NCBI GenBank assembly: GCA_011620605.1
Contig: WOYW01000016.1
Coordinates: forward strand, 1-64,000
DNA length: 64,000 nucleotides
DNA from: Bacteroidales bacterium
GTDB taxonomy: Bacteria; Bacteroidota; Bacteroidia; Bacteroidales; UBA932
Direction: 5' to 3'
Shown here in pieces: positions 28,724 through 38,720 of this stretch. The stretch's first letter is position 1. The number at the start of each line of letters is the position of its first letter. Position numbers and translations under genes: made by a program. Under the pieces are notes generated by a model. It did no database searches and was not told the origin of the DNA. It was given only the letters and a program-made list of their open reading frames with translations.

Positions 28724-29548
28724 ATGGAAATCAAAGCAGCCGACGTAGCAAAATTACGTAAAATGACCGGTGCCGGTATGATGGATTGCAAAAATGCACT
28801 TGTTGAATCCAACGGAGATTTTGAACGGGCACAGGAAATTATCCGGGAAAAAGGAAAACTGATAGCTGCCAAACGTGCTGACCGTGAAACAACGGAAGGT
28901 TCCGTGGTGGCTATCACCAATGATAAGAAAGACCGTGGCATTCTTGTATGCCTGGGTTGTGAAACCGATTTTGTTGCCAAAAACAGTGACTTTCAGGATC
29001 TGGCCATAGGAATTGCCCGCACAGCCCTGGAAAGTATGCCAGATTCACTGGAAGATCTGCTTCAACTCCCTTACGGAAAAGGGACCGTTAATGATGCCGT
29101 GACCCAACAGACGGGAAAAAGCGGTGAAAAACACGCCATCCCTTTCTACAACAAACTGGAGGCTCCTTTTGTTGCTTCATACATTCACATGAACAACAAA
29201 GTAGCCACTATTGTAGGTTTCACCAAACCCATATCTGCAGAAGCCGGCAAGGAAATTGCCATGCAGATCACGGCTATGGTACCCGTTGCAGTGAATCGCG
29301 ATTCCTGTCCTAAGGATATCATAGAAAAGGAAATGCATATTTACCGCGAGCAGATACGTATGGAAGGGAAACCGGAAGGACTGGTTGAAAAGATCGCCAT
29401 GGGTAAACTCAACAAGTTTTTCAAAGAATACACCCTGGAAGACCAGGCCTTTGTAAAAGACGGAAAGATCTCGGTAAAAGAATACCTGAAAACCATTGAT
29501 CCGGAAGTAAAAGTAACCGGGTTCCACCGGTTTTCACTGAACGATTAA
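28724..29548 (+). CDS. tsf: translation elongation factor Ts
   Basis: A 274-residue guanine nucleotide exchange factor for EF-Tu. The N-terminal UBA-like domain carries LRKMTGAGMMDCKNAL and the core has the CETDFVAKNSDF motif that contacts EF-Tu. The C-terminal segment has MALF-like SVKEYLK. ATG 28724 is preferred over upstream in-frame codons, which lie inside rpsB. The gene ends in a strong terminator. Confidence 0.96.
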   Translation: MEIKAADVAKLRKMTGAGMMDCKNALVESNGDFERAQEIIREKGKLIAAKRADRETTEGSVVAITNDKKDRGILVCLGCETDFVAKNSDFQDLAIGIARTALESMPDSLEDLLQLPYGKGTVNDAVTQQTGKSGEKHAIPFYNKLEAPFVASYIHMNNKVATIVGFTKPISAEAGKEIAMQITAMVPVAVNRDSCPKDIIEKEMHIYREQIRMEGKPEGLVEKIAMGKLNKFFKEYTLEDQAFVKDGKISVKEYLKTIDPEVKVTGFHRFSLND

Positions 29549-29563
29549 GATCAGTTTTAGTCT

Positions 29564-29604
29564 AAAAGAAAAGAGGTTGATGTGATGTCAACCTCTTTTC
29601 TTTT
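29564..29604. terminator. bidirectional terminator tsf / SusD
   Basis: A 17-bp perfect stem, AAAAGAAAAGAGGTTGA (29564-29580) with TCAACCTCTTTTCTTTT (29588-29604), 7-nt loop. The flanking A- and T-rich arms let it stop transcription from both convergent operons. Confidence 0.85.
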
Positions 29605-29622
29605 CTACGGTTGTCAAACCAT

Positions 29623-31548
29623 TTAGTTCCAGCCGGGATTCTGGGTTATGGTGTACCCTTTATCTTCATACATTTCAATTACATCCGTACATACGGGCTG
29701 CAGGTAATTCCTTACGGAGAAAGCATCCCGGTTCTGAACTCCCTGAGGTATATAGAAACCTACCATATCGGCTTTGTTCGTCCCGTCGTAAGCTACGATC
29801 GTTCCGTCCGGTTTCATGACTTTTAATGCTTTTGCATCTCCCTGGTCAATCTGTTTTCCGGGGATCAGATAATTGAAATTGATATCGTTCCCGGATTGGG
29901 TGGTATTGAAATCACACCATGTTCCCAACAACAGGTCGGGATTGTTGGAACCGTCCATTAATTCCTGTTTTCCCCATCTGCGAAGATCCAGAATACGATT
30001 GTTCTCAAACACAAATTCCATGCGGCGCTCCCTGCGTATTTCCCACAGAAGCGGATCGTTAACGATCCCTGCCAGTGTGTTGGATTCACTGGAAGCAGTA
30101 CGTGCCGGATCGTCGGGAATGGCACCGAGCATCAAAGGAGCTGTTTTCTGTACTCCGTGAGCTATGGCATAATCATCCAAAGGCCGGTTGCGTATGGCAT
30201 TGATGGATTTATCCAGATCGCTCTGGGTAACAGCGGCCCCTCCGTAGGAAAGAGCCAGTTCCTGTTTGGCTTCTATCCAGTTCAATACCACTTCTGCCAG
30301 ACGAATTACAGGGAACCCGTTCGTATTGGTGCTGGATCCGTATTTTGCGGGACGGGGATCCGAACAATTGTCAAAAGAATATGTTACGCCCACCCTGTCA
30401 ATAAACTTACATACATAAAGCAACGTTGCTGAAGACTGTAAAGGGGCTCCCCAGAATGTGGCTTCAAAACGCGGGTCACGGGTGACGGTCATCTTTTTCA
30501 GATCAAAATTATCGGCTTCCGCAACAGTTGAAATTTGCCAGGGCTTCCCGTCGTTGCATATAAAGGATTTGGCAAGGGCCAGGTTGGCAGCAGGGGTCTG
30601 TGATTCCGTTAGGTTTGAATAGGAAGCGATACAGTGTGTTGTCGAGAGCTCCGCGTTGTATTCCCGGTACAGCAGAATTTCGTTTCCTGGTTTGCTGTCG
30701 GATCCGAACAGGGAACGAAAATCGGTATCAAAAGCATATTTGCCAGAATTGATAACCATATTCCCTGCCGAAACAACCAATTCCAGGAATTTCTTTGCCA
30801 GCTCGTTGGACCCTGATCCGGGATGATACTTGTACCAGGTACCTTCAAAAAGCATATAACGCGAAGCCAGTGCTGCCGCTACATATTTGTTTACATAGTT
30901 CTCTCCGTCATTCGCCCTGATGTTTTCCATGGCGTAGACGAAATCTTCATAAACCTTATCCGTAACGATTGACCTGGGATCCCTGTCCTTGTACTGTTCG
31001 TCCATCTCGGTATCACTGACAGGATGATCGTAATAGGGAACATCCCCGAAGGATTGCACCAGGCGGCTGTATTCCATACCCCTGAAAAGCCTGGCAACAC
31101 CGTTCCAATGGTTATACTGTTCTTCAGTAAGGTAACCGTTCTCTTTCATAGTGACCAGGCGGTCAATTAAAGTGTTCCATTTGCGGACCCAACCGAAGTT
31201 CCAGGCAGAAGCCCCGCTTTGGTATAACCAGTATATACTGGTTGCCGATTCCGAACGGTACCAGTTATCGGCGGGAACGGCTGTAAGAAATGCCCTCTGT
31301 TTACCGGCCGAGGTCATATCGTCGTTGAAATTCGCACCCCTGTAAGGAACGTACGCGGTACCCCATGATCTGTCGTATCCGTTGAAATAATTGGGATAAC
31401 CTCCATTCACAAACAGACGTACATTGGATTCGTTGGTCCAGTAGTTTGAATCGTCCATAGCCGTCTTCTGGGGACGATCCAGAAAATCGCTGCACCCCGC
31501 CAGGGTGAATGCGGCTAAGAAACTTAAGATTAATATTGTTTTATTCAT
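29623..31548 (-). CDS. SusD/RagB-family glycan- or nutrient-binding lipoprotein
   Basis: A 641-residue outer-membrane lipoprotein that forms the lid of a SusC transporter. The lipobox is FTLAGC and is followed by SDFLDRP, the standard SusD start. Helical TPR-like repeats cover about 80-300, and the C-terminal conserved region IRRERRMEFVFENNRILDLRRWGK (residues about 510-535) is diagnostic. The ligand is unknown. It is the second gene of a susC-susD pair, 11 nt after its partner. Confidence 0.94.
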   Translation of the reverse strand: MNKTILILSFLAAFTLAGCSDFLDRPQKTAMDDSNYWTNESNVRLFVNGGYPNYFNGYDRSWGTAYVPYRGANFNDDMTSAGKQRAFLTAVPADNWYRSESATSIYWLYQSGASAWNFGWVRKWNTLIDRLVTMKENGYLTEEQYNHWNGVARLFRGMEYSRLVQSFGDVPYYDHPVSDTEMDEQYKDRDPRSIVTDKVYEDFVYAMENIRANDGENYVNKYVAAALASRYMLFEGTWYKYHPGSGSNELAKKFLELVVSAGNMVINSGKYAFDTDFRSLFGSDSKPGNEILLYREYNAELSTTHCIASYSNLTESQTPAANLALAKSFICNDGKPWQISTVAEADNFDLKKMTVTRDPRFEATFWGAPLQSSATLLYVCKFIDRVGVTYSFDNCSDPRPAKYGSSTNTNGFPVIRLAEVVLNWIEAKQELALSYGGAAVTQSDLDKSINAIRNRPLDDYAIAHGVQKTAPLMLGAIPDDPARTASSESNTLAGIVNDPLLWEIRRERRMEFVFENNRILDLRRWGKQELMDGSNNPDLLLGTWCDFNTTQSGNDINFNYLIPGKQIDQGDAKALKVMKPDGTIVAYDGTNKADMVGFYIPQGVQNRDAFSVRNYLQPVCTDVIEMYEDKGYTITQNPGWN

Positions 31549-31559
31549 TGTGTCTGGTT

Positions 31560-34500
31560 TTAGAAAGTTAACTGAAGGCCGACAGATGCGCTTTTAAAGG
31601 TGGGAACGCCCACACCTGTACGGGAAGAATTGTAATTGTCCGTATTAAGATAGGAATACCCGGCTACTTCCTCCGGGTCTATGGGCAGGCCGCGAAGGTG
31701 ATCGAAGGTCAGAAAATTTTCAAGCGAAACATAAATACGCACATTGTTGATCATCGCTTTACGGGTCAACTGCCTGGGCATTGAATACCCTATGGTCAGG
31801 TTTTTCATTCGCAGATAGGCCATGTTCAACAGATACTTGTCGGATACCTGCATGTTGTTACCGGTACTGCTTGCTCCCAGGTCGTATGCACGGGGATAAA
31901 AGGCGTCGTAATTGCTGTCGATCACATCGCCGCTCCCGTCATAGGTTTCATACCAGAAATCCTGGGCGATGACCTTAGGCATGGCTCCGTCGGAAGAATT
32001 GAATCCTGGAATGGTAAGCGGGCTGGCTCCCCACATTTCACGTTTACCCACACCCTGGAAGAATACCGAAAAGTCAAACCCTCTGTATTCCATGCCAAGA
32101 CGGAAACTGTATTCGTAACGCGGAGTTGTGTTCCCGATAACGGTTAAGTCTCCGTGATCATCAATAAGCTGGCTCCCGTTGTTGATAACGCCGTCACCGT
32201 TAAGGTCCTTGAATCTAACATCCCCGGGGCCAAACCTGAAGTTGGAGCTGGTCTGCAACTTACCTTGTGTAGGAGCATTGGAATCTGCCAACTGGTAGAT
32301 GGTATACCCGTCTGAACTTTTTATAGTTACAAGACTCCCGTTTTCGTATACAAAATCATCGTTCTGATACAGTCTGTCAACCTGGTAACCCCATATTTCA
32401 CCGTACACTTTGCCTTCATACCAGGAATTGATGCTTTTAGTACTTCCGTATTTTGTAATATGGGTAAGAGCATCTGACAAAGCCGCACTTGCAGTGATAC
32501 GCAGACCGTTCCCAAACTGGTGGCCGAAATTCAGGGAGAATTCCCATCCGTTAGTTCTTAAAGATCCAAAGTTCCCCTTGGGGGCAGTTGTCCCAAACGT
32601 ATAGGAGAATCCTTCTCCGGGAACGATCATGTTCTTGGTATCTCTCTGATACCAGTCAAACGAAGCACTCAGCTCACCGTTCAGCAGACTGATATCAAAC
32701 CCCAGGTTAACTGTAACTATGTCTTGCCATGTGATAATGGAGGATACAGAAGCCGGAGTACCAAAATAAGTATCTCTTGCCCCGGCGTGGAGCCAGTAAG
32801 AATTAGCTCCGCTCATAGTGGGAACATACAATGCGTTACTTACAGACTGGTCCCCAATGGAGCCCCAGGACCCGCGCAGTTTAAAGCTTGTAAGAACAGG
32901 TCTGGCAAAACTCATCCAGGGTTCTTCCATCAACCGCCATCCGAACGAAAAAGAAGGATACCAGCGCCATTGAAGGTCTGTAGGGAATTTGGATGTTCCG
33001 TCATAACGAAGATTGGCTTCCAGAAGATATCTTTCCTTAAAGTTATAGTTGATACGTCCAAAGAAACCCAGCTGGGAATCCCAGCGGGAATCACCGCCCG
33101 AGGTTTGTGTCCCGGAGGCCAGGTCAAACTGGGGATTGGTATAATCCAGCAACTGCAGTTTCTGGGACCAGGAATAGTTGTAATCATAAGCCACCGCATT
33201 CATACCCACCATAAAATTGATCATGTGGACATCGTTAATGTTCAGATCGTAATTTGATGTAAGGTTCAATGTACTGCGGGCCCTGTTGGCTGCAGACCTG
33301 TATATATGGTCCGGGTTGGAACCTGGAGCCGTATACCGTGAATAATTGAGCATATATGCCGGAATGGAAGATCCAAGTGCATTAAATTCATTCCATTCAT
33401 TATCCCTGTAAATCCGTGATCCGTCTTCATTGTTCAACGGAACTGCGGCAACCCAGGTATTCCCGGCCATGAAACTGGTACCGGGTTTTAATTGTATGGT
33501 TTCCTGGTTTGAGTAAGTGTAATCCAGGTTGATATTCCAGTTTTCCACCGGGGTTAGCGTCAGCCCGGCATTGGCACTGGTAAAGTTATTGGTTGTAGAT
33601 GCCGAATTGGCCACAGTTGTTTCATAAGTGGCATTGCGTAGCGGATTGCCGATCTCGTCTGTTTCCGCCATGGGGTAAGTCGGTCCCCATCGGTACATGT
33701 AATACCAGATATCTGCCGTTGTGGAAGATGTGGCGTAAGCCCACCGTTTCTGCGTTTTGGAATACATCAGACCGGCGTGTACGGAAAGGTATTTATTGAT
33801 CTGGGTACTGACCCTTGCCGATGCGTTCCAGCGTTGGAAGTCATCGTGTTTGGCCGTTTTCATCATTCCGTTCTGATCCAGGTATCCCAGGCCGATATTG
33901 TAATCAGTTTTCCCGGATTTGCCATTCACAGATATGTTGTGACTTTGGGTGGGAGCCCATTCACGGATCAGGTAGTCGTACGGATCGTAAGTCCTGACAC
34001 CTATCTTACGGTTGCTGGCATCCACATACCAGTCACGGCCGTATGTCATGGGATTGTAGGGATCAATGGTGCTTCCGTATTTCTTTTCCCAGGCAACTGC
34101 CGCATTGTACCCTGCCCTGTCTATCAGCCAAAAGGCCCCTACAGGTGTGGTCGTTCCAATACGCTCAGCAGCTTCGACCGTATAATGCAAGGCATCTGCA
34201 CCGGCCATTTCATATTTTTTGGACATATTCTGAAATGACATATTCCCCGAATAATTTACACTTACACTTTCTGTCCTGGCTCCCTTTTTGGTCGTGATCA
34301 GAATTACTCCAAAAGCGGCCTTGGATCCGTAAATTGAAGCGGAAGCGGCATCTTTCAACACAGATATCGATTCAATATCATCCGGATTGACCAGCTGTAT
34401 GCTGGGGATCTCAACGTTGTCCAACAATATCAGAGGGGCAGTGGATCCTTCAGCGGAACCGACGTGACCACGGATCTTCATAATGGCATCAGAACCGACT

Positions 34501-34967
34501 TCGCCGCTACCTACCTGAATGGTAAGACCCGGTGTTGAACCCTGGAGCGCACGGCCTACGTCTGCAACGGGACGTGAGGTCAAAGCCTCCTGTACGTTTA
34601 CGGAAGATACGGCTCCCGTCAGATTCACTTTTTTCTGGGTGCCGAATCCCACGACTACGACATCCTCCAGTGTAATAGCATCTTCCTCCATAACAATGTC
34701 AATCCTTGTCCGGTTGTTGACAGGTACTTCAATAGTCTTAAACCCAAGAGAGGAAAAAGAGAGTGTGGCAGAAGAAGGCGCCGTGATGGAATAGAATCCA
34801 TCCAGATCCGTGGTGGTGGATGACACCGTCCCCTGCACAACAACCGTTACCCCTACCAGAGGGCCGGTCTTATCCGAAACATTCCCGGTTACGGTAATGT
34901 TCTGAGCGCTTGCATAAGCCGAAAACAGCATGATGCAAACCATTAGGATAGTTTTTTTTGATAGCAT
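31560..34967 (-). CDS. SusC/RagA-family TonB-linked outer-membrane transporter
   Basis: A 1135-residue TonB-dependent active importer. The signal peptide ends at about 21 (AYASAQ), a carboxypeptidase-D regulatory-like domain (about 23-100) follows, then a plug domain with the SusC hallmark DDIESISVLKDAASASIYGSKAAFGVILITTKKG (residues about 180-225), and a 22-strand barrel to the C-terminal Phe (GLQLTF). No N-terminal STN domain is seen, so trans-envelope signalling to an anti-sigma factor is not expected. The substrate is unknown. Confidence 0.95.
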   Translation of the reverse strand: MLSKKTILMVCIMLFSAYASAQNITVTGNVSDKTGPLVGVTVVVQGTVSSTTTDLDGFYSITAPSSATLSFSSLGFKTIEVPVNNRTRIDIVMEEDAITLEDVVVVGFGTQKKVNLTGAVSSVNVQEALTSRPVADVGRALQGSTPGLTIQVGSGEVGSDAIMKIRGHVGSAEGSTAPLILLDNVEIPSIQLVNPDDIESISVLKDAASASIYGSKAAFGVILITTKKGARTESVSVNYSGNMSFQNMSKKYEMAGADALHYTVEAAERIGTTTPVGAFWLIDRAGYNAAVAWEKKYGSTIDPYNPMTYGRDWYVDASNRKIGVRTYDPYDYLIREWAPTQSHNISVNGKSGKTDYNIGLGYLDQNGMMKTAKHDDFQRWNASARVSTQINKYLSVHAGLMYSKTQKRWAYATSSTTADIWYYMYRWGPTYPMAETDEIGNPLRNATYETTVANSASTTNNFTSANAGLTLTPVENWNINLDYTYSNQETIQLKPGTSFMAGNTWVAAVPLNNEDGSRIYRDNEWNEFNALGSSIPAYMLNYSRYTAPGSNPDHIYRSAANRARSTLNLTSNYDLNINDVHMINFMVGMNAVAYDYNYSWSQKLQLLDYTNPQFDLASGTQTSGGDSRWDSQLGFFGRINYNFKERYLLEANLRYDGTSKFPTDLQWRWYPSFSFGWRLMEEPWMSFARPVLTSFKLRGSWGSIGDQSVSNALYVPTMSGANSYWLHAGARDTYFGTPASVSSIITWQDIVTVNLGFDISLLNGELSASFDWYQRDTKNMIVPGEGFSYTFGTTAPKGNFGSLRTNGWEFSLNFGHQFGNGLRITASAALSDALTHITKYGSTKSINSWYEGKVYGEIWGYQVDRLYQNDDFVYENGSLVTIKSSDGYTIYQLADSNAPTQGKLQTSSNFRFGPGDVRFKDLNGDGVINNGSQLIDDHGDLTVIGNTTPRYEYSFRLGMEYRGFDFSVFFQGVGKREMWGASPLTIPGFNSSDGAMPKVIAQDFWYETYDGSGDVIDSNYDAFYPRAYDLGASSTGNNMQVSDKYLLNMAYLRMKNLTIGYSMPRQLTRKAMINNVRIYVSLENFLTFDHLRGLPIDPEEVAGYSYLNTDNYNSSRTGVGVPTFKSASVGLQLTF

Positions 34968-35516
34968 TGATTAAGTATTTAGGTTAGATATGTAATAAAA
35001 GTAATAAGCTAAACAACACCTTATAAGTGCTGTTTGTTCTTGGAACATTAAACAATGGAACTGTAGGAGCAATAAGGAACCAAATCTGAAGAGAACAGGA
35101 TTGGAACAATTTGAGGATCTGTTCTGCGAATATAAGAAATATTCCATTCATCTTAGGAAAAAACACAATTTTTTACGTAAACTAAAAACAGGCATTTCTC
35201 TTTTTCATTATATATCAAACCTATTAAAACACAGTGAGGCAAAACATTAATTCAAAATTATACACTAATTAGATTTAGTACTTCTATCTTATGACTTTGT
35301 TGATGTCTTTTTGAATTACCCTGATTGCTGAAACCAAAAAGTTAATATTGAAATCTCTTTTGTGTTATTTATAGCCGAAATACAGCGGAATTCTTTATGT
35401 TTTTATGTTTTGTGTGTTTTAGAGCAAAAAAATTATAACTTTACGCGCTTGAATATATTCGTATATATGAATATATCTAACCAAAAAATTTTATTTACTA
35501 ACCTAAAACTTCACTT
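34968..35516. other. divergent intergenic regulatory region between two susC genes
   Basis: 549 bp of AT-rich DNA with no supported gene. For the right-hand gene there is a -7-like box near 35436. For the left-hand gene a possible minus-strand box TAGGTTTG lies at 35216-35223, far from its ATG, and a weaker TACTTTTA at 34996-35003. No regulator gene or clear operator is visible. AT-rich palindromes such as GAATATATTC (35451-35460) occur in the right leader. Confidence 0.7.
35436..35443 (+). promoter_or_regulatory. putative -7 box of the plus-strand susC
   Basis: TAACTTTA differs from TAnnTTTG at the last base only; the -33 position reads TGTG. It predicts a leader of about 65 nt containing the 10-bp palindrome GAATATATTC. 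Confidence 0.45.
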
Positions 35517-38500
35517 ATGTTCGTTACAAAAAGACTAGGTCACCTTTTGGTGGCTATGTGTGTCTTAGCTCTCTCTATGGGCACAGCTTGGGCTCAGAAC
35601 GTAAACGTTACCGGAAAGGTAACAGACAAGAATGGAGAGCCAATCATTGGGGCCTATGTACTCATCCAGGGCACAAATACAGGCACATCTACCGACATTG
35701 ATGGGGCTTACAGTATTCAGTCTGCTCCTGAAAATGGCACTTTAGTGTTTTCCTTCATTGGCTACAAAGATGCCGTAGTCCCAATTAACTACAGGGCAGT
35801 AATAGACGTTGTCATGGAAGAAGATGCCCTCGTGCTTGAAGAAATGGTCGTGACCGCCTTCGGGATCAGGAAAGAAAGAAAATCATTAGGATATGCTGTA
35901 GAAGACCTTGGTTCAAGTGAACTAATGAGAAACAAAACAGCCAACCCAATTTCATCTCTTTCCGGTAAAATTGCGGGGGTAAATATTACCCAATCTTCAG
36001 GTGCTGCCGGTTCAGGTGCACAGATTATCCTACGTGGAGGTACATCCGGTTCAGAAGGTAAAGACAACCAGCCTTTGTTTGTTGTTGACGGTGTTATCTA
36101 CGATAACTCCTCGACTCTGGTGGGTAACTCTGCATTTGACGGTTCCTACCGATCCGCTACTACTACCTCCAACCGTATCATGGACATGAACCCCGAGGAT
36201 ATTGAGAATATGTCAATTCTTAAAGGCCCGGCAGCTTCAGCTCTTTACGGTTCACGTGCAGCAAATGGTGTTGTTCTCATCACTACTAAAAAAGGAAAAG
36301 ACGGTGTGGTTGAGGTTAATTTCAACTCCAAATTCACCACTTCCTGGGCAAAGAGTCTTCCTGAGGTTCAGACCGAGTTCACCAGAGGGTACATGGAAGA
36401 CCAGTACGATAGTAATAAAAACTATACCGGAACTATGTTTAATGATTTTTCTTACAACTCCTGGGGAGAAAAATCAAACACGACTACCTACGATAATATT
36501 GGAAACTTTTTCAAGGGTAGTAATATCTTTGATGAAAGTTTGAGCATTGCCGGCGGTACCAAAAACAACAATTTCTATTTGTCTGGATCATACTATGATC
36601 AACAAGGTATTGTCCCTGAAACAGGATACAATAAATATACTTTCCGTTTCAACGGAGAACAAAGGGCGGGCATCTTCACATTTGGTGTAAACGCCGCCTA
36701 TTCACAAGCTCATACAGACAAAACTCTTACCGGGGCCGGTCTGTTTGGTTCATCCGGGACAGGTACTCTTTATGGGGTATACAACTGGTCTCCGTTTGAT
36801 GATATGACTCATTATGCCAACGAAGACGGTTCCCGTTACAGAATGTTTGGTGATCGCCTGGATCCCTGGGACGAACGCGATAACCCATACTGGATCATCA
36901 ACAGAAACAAGATGTTTGAAGACAACGAACGTATTACTGCAAACGTAAGCGTAAAAGCAGACATCACCAAATGGTGGTTTATACAATACCGTCTGGGTGT
37001 TGACTCGTATATGTTGCAAGCTTCCAACCGTATTGCTGCCGGTGGCGCTATCAAGCAAGTGTGGCAAAACGGGATGATGAGTGATAACAGCAAACGTTTC
37101 CAATACCTGTCTCACAACCTGATATCAAATATGTCCAAACAATTTGGGGATTTTGATTTTAACCTCTTGGTAGGTGCAGCCCTTGACGATACCCACAGCG
37201 ACATTAACTACAAGATGGCCTACAACTTTTCCGTTCCCGATTTCCTTTCCTATGCCAATGCTACCACAGAGAACAAATCTTTCTCACACGGTGCCATGCA
37301 AAAACGTTTGGTTGGGATATTCGGTGAATTCCGTGCTTCATGGAAGAATATGTTGTATCTGACAGTTACAGGACGTAACGACTGGACTTCTACACTTCCC
37401 ATTGAAAATCGTTCCTATTTCTATCCTTCTGTTAGTGGAGCTTTTGTTTTCACTGAGCCATTCCAAAAAGCAGGAATTATGTCTAACGACATCCTTTCTT
37501 TCGGTAAGATCCGGGTTTCCTGGGCTAAGGTAGGTAAAGACACCGGAGCCTACGAAACCAATACGGCTTTGTGGCCTGTGGGAACGTATCTGGGTGGAAA
37601 AGTTGGAGTAGGTAACTCATGGACACGAGGAAACCCTTACTTAAAACCCGAAATGACCAAATCAACTGAAATTGGTATTGAATTAAGTTTCTTCCACAAC
37701 CGTTTACACGTAGACTACGCTTATTATACCAACGACTCCTATAACCAGATCCTTAGTCCCCGTGGACCTCAATCTACCGGTTATATTTTCTGCTCCATCA
37801 ACGCTGGTAATGTATACAACAAAGGTATGGAGTTGGCCATATCGGGAACTCCTATTGAAAACAAGAATTTCATTTGGGAAATGGGATTAAATGTGGCCGG
37901 AAACCGCGGTAAACTGGACGGTCTGCCTGAAGGTATGGACGTTATGTACGTTACTGACGTACAATATGCAGGCGCACAGGCTGCCTCCTTTAATGGTGGT
38001 AACTTTATGGCCATTGCCGGTACCGAATGGAAGAGAAACGAAACAGGAGACATCATTCTTGACAATAATGGTATGCCTACATATACTACATCTTTATCAC
38101 AAGTAGGTAACCGTGAAGCAAAATTCAGTGGTGGTTTCAACAACACGTTTACATGGAAAAACCTCTCTTTCAACATGTTGTGGGAATTCAGAGTTGGAGG
38201 TGACGTAATTAACGGTACACGCTATGCTATGGACATATCCGGCGTCAGCAAATTTTCCGGTGACGTTCGTAACCAAACCCTCACAGTATCCGGTGTCGAT
38301 GTAGACGGGAATCCGGTGACTAACAGTTGGAACATCAATGACACATATGTGTTCAATGGTGTGGAAACCAGCGGCTATAACATAATTCAAAGTTATTACC
38401 AGAGTTATTACCCCAGAGAAACAGCAAACTATATTACTTCCGTAAACTTGTTAAGGTTGCGTTCTCTTTCTGTTTCATACACACTTCCTAAGATAAACAA

Positions 38501-38690
38501 GCTCGGTTTTATTAAACGAGCTTCTGTTGTTGCCTCTGCCAATAACATACTTCTTTTCACAAATTATGAAGGAGACCCCGAAGTTGCAGCTGCCGGTGCC
38601 GGTGTGGGCGGTTCTTCTTCTGTCGGATTTGACTATTTAGGTGTACCTGCCACATCAGGTATGACATTTGGTCTAAACTTAACTTTCTAA
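35517..38690 (+). CDS. SusC/RagA-family TonB-linked outer-membrane transporter
   Basis: A 1057-residue importer, paralogous to the divergent one. Signal peptide to about 26 (GTAWAQ), carboxypeptidase-D regulatory domain (about 28-105), plug domain with MNPEDIENMSILKGPAASALYGSRAANGVVLITTKKGKDG spread over residues about 220-262, then the barrel ending GLNLTF. The degree of difference from the minus-strand copy points to different ligands. susD follows after 30 nt. Confidence 0.95.
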   Translation: MFVTKRLGHLLVAMCVLALSMGTAWAQNVNVTGKVTDKNGEPIIGAYVLIQGTNTGTSTDIDGAYSIQSAPENGTLVFSFIGYKDAVVPINYRAVIDVVMEEDALVLEEMVVTAFGIRKERKSLGYAVEDLGSSELMRNKTANPISSLSGKIAGVNITQSSGAAGSGAQIILRGGTSGSEGKDNQPLFVVDGVIYDNSSTLVGNSAFDGSYRSATTTSNRIMDMNPEDIENMSILKGPAASALYGSRAANGVVLITTKKGKDGVVEVNFNSKFTTSWAKSLPEVQTEFTRGYMEDQYDSNKNYTGTMFNDFSYNSWGEKSNTTTYDNIGNFFKGSNIFDESLSIAGGTKNNNFYLSGSYYDQQGIVPETGYNKYTFRFNGEQRAGIFTFGVNAAYSQAHTDKTLTGAGLFGSSGTGTLYGVYNWSPFDDMTHYANEDGSRYRMFGDRLDPWDERDNPYWIINRNKMFEDNERITANVSVKADITKWWFIQYRLGVDSYMLQASNRIAAGGAIKQVWQNGMMSDNSKRFQYLSHNLISNMSKQFGDFDFNLLVGAALDDTHSDINYKMAYNFSVPDFLSYANATTENKSFSHGAMQKRLVGIFGEFRASWKNMLYLTVTGRNDWTSTLPIENRSYFYPSVSGAFVFTEPFQKAGIMSNDILSFGKIRVSWAKVGKDTGAYETNTALWPVGTYLGGKVGVGNSWTRGNPYLKPEMTKSTEIGIELSFFHNRLHVDYAYYTNDSYNQILSPRGPQSTGYIFCSINAGNVYNKGMELAISGTPIENKNFIWEMGLNVAGNRGKLDGLPEGMDVMYVTDVQYAGAQAASFNGGNFMAIAGTEWKRNETGDIILDNNGMPTYTTSLSQVGNREAKFSGGFNNTFTWKNLSFNMLWEFRVGGDVINGTRYAMDISGVSKFSGDVRNQTLTVSGVDVDGNPVTNSWNINDTYVFNGVETSGYNIIQSYYQSYYPRETANYITSVNLLRLRSLSVSYTLPKINKLGFIKRASVVASANNILLFTNYEGDPEVAAAGAGVGGSSSVGFDYLGVPATSGMTFGLNLTF

Positions 38691-38720
38691 AGAGTTTAAT
38701 AATATTTAACAAATAATTTT

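Noticed and set aside
26774-29548. Foreign origin of the rplM-rpsI-rpsB-tsf block
   Set aside because: The order is standard for Bacteroidales, and base use matches the neighbouring genes.
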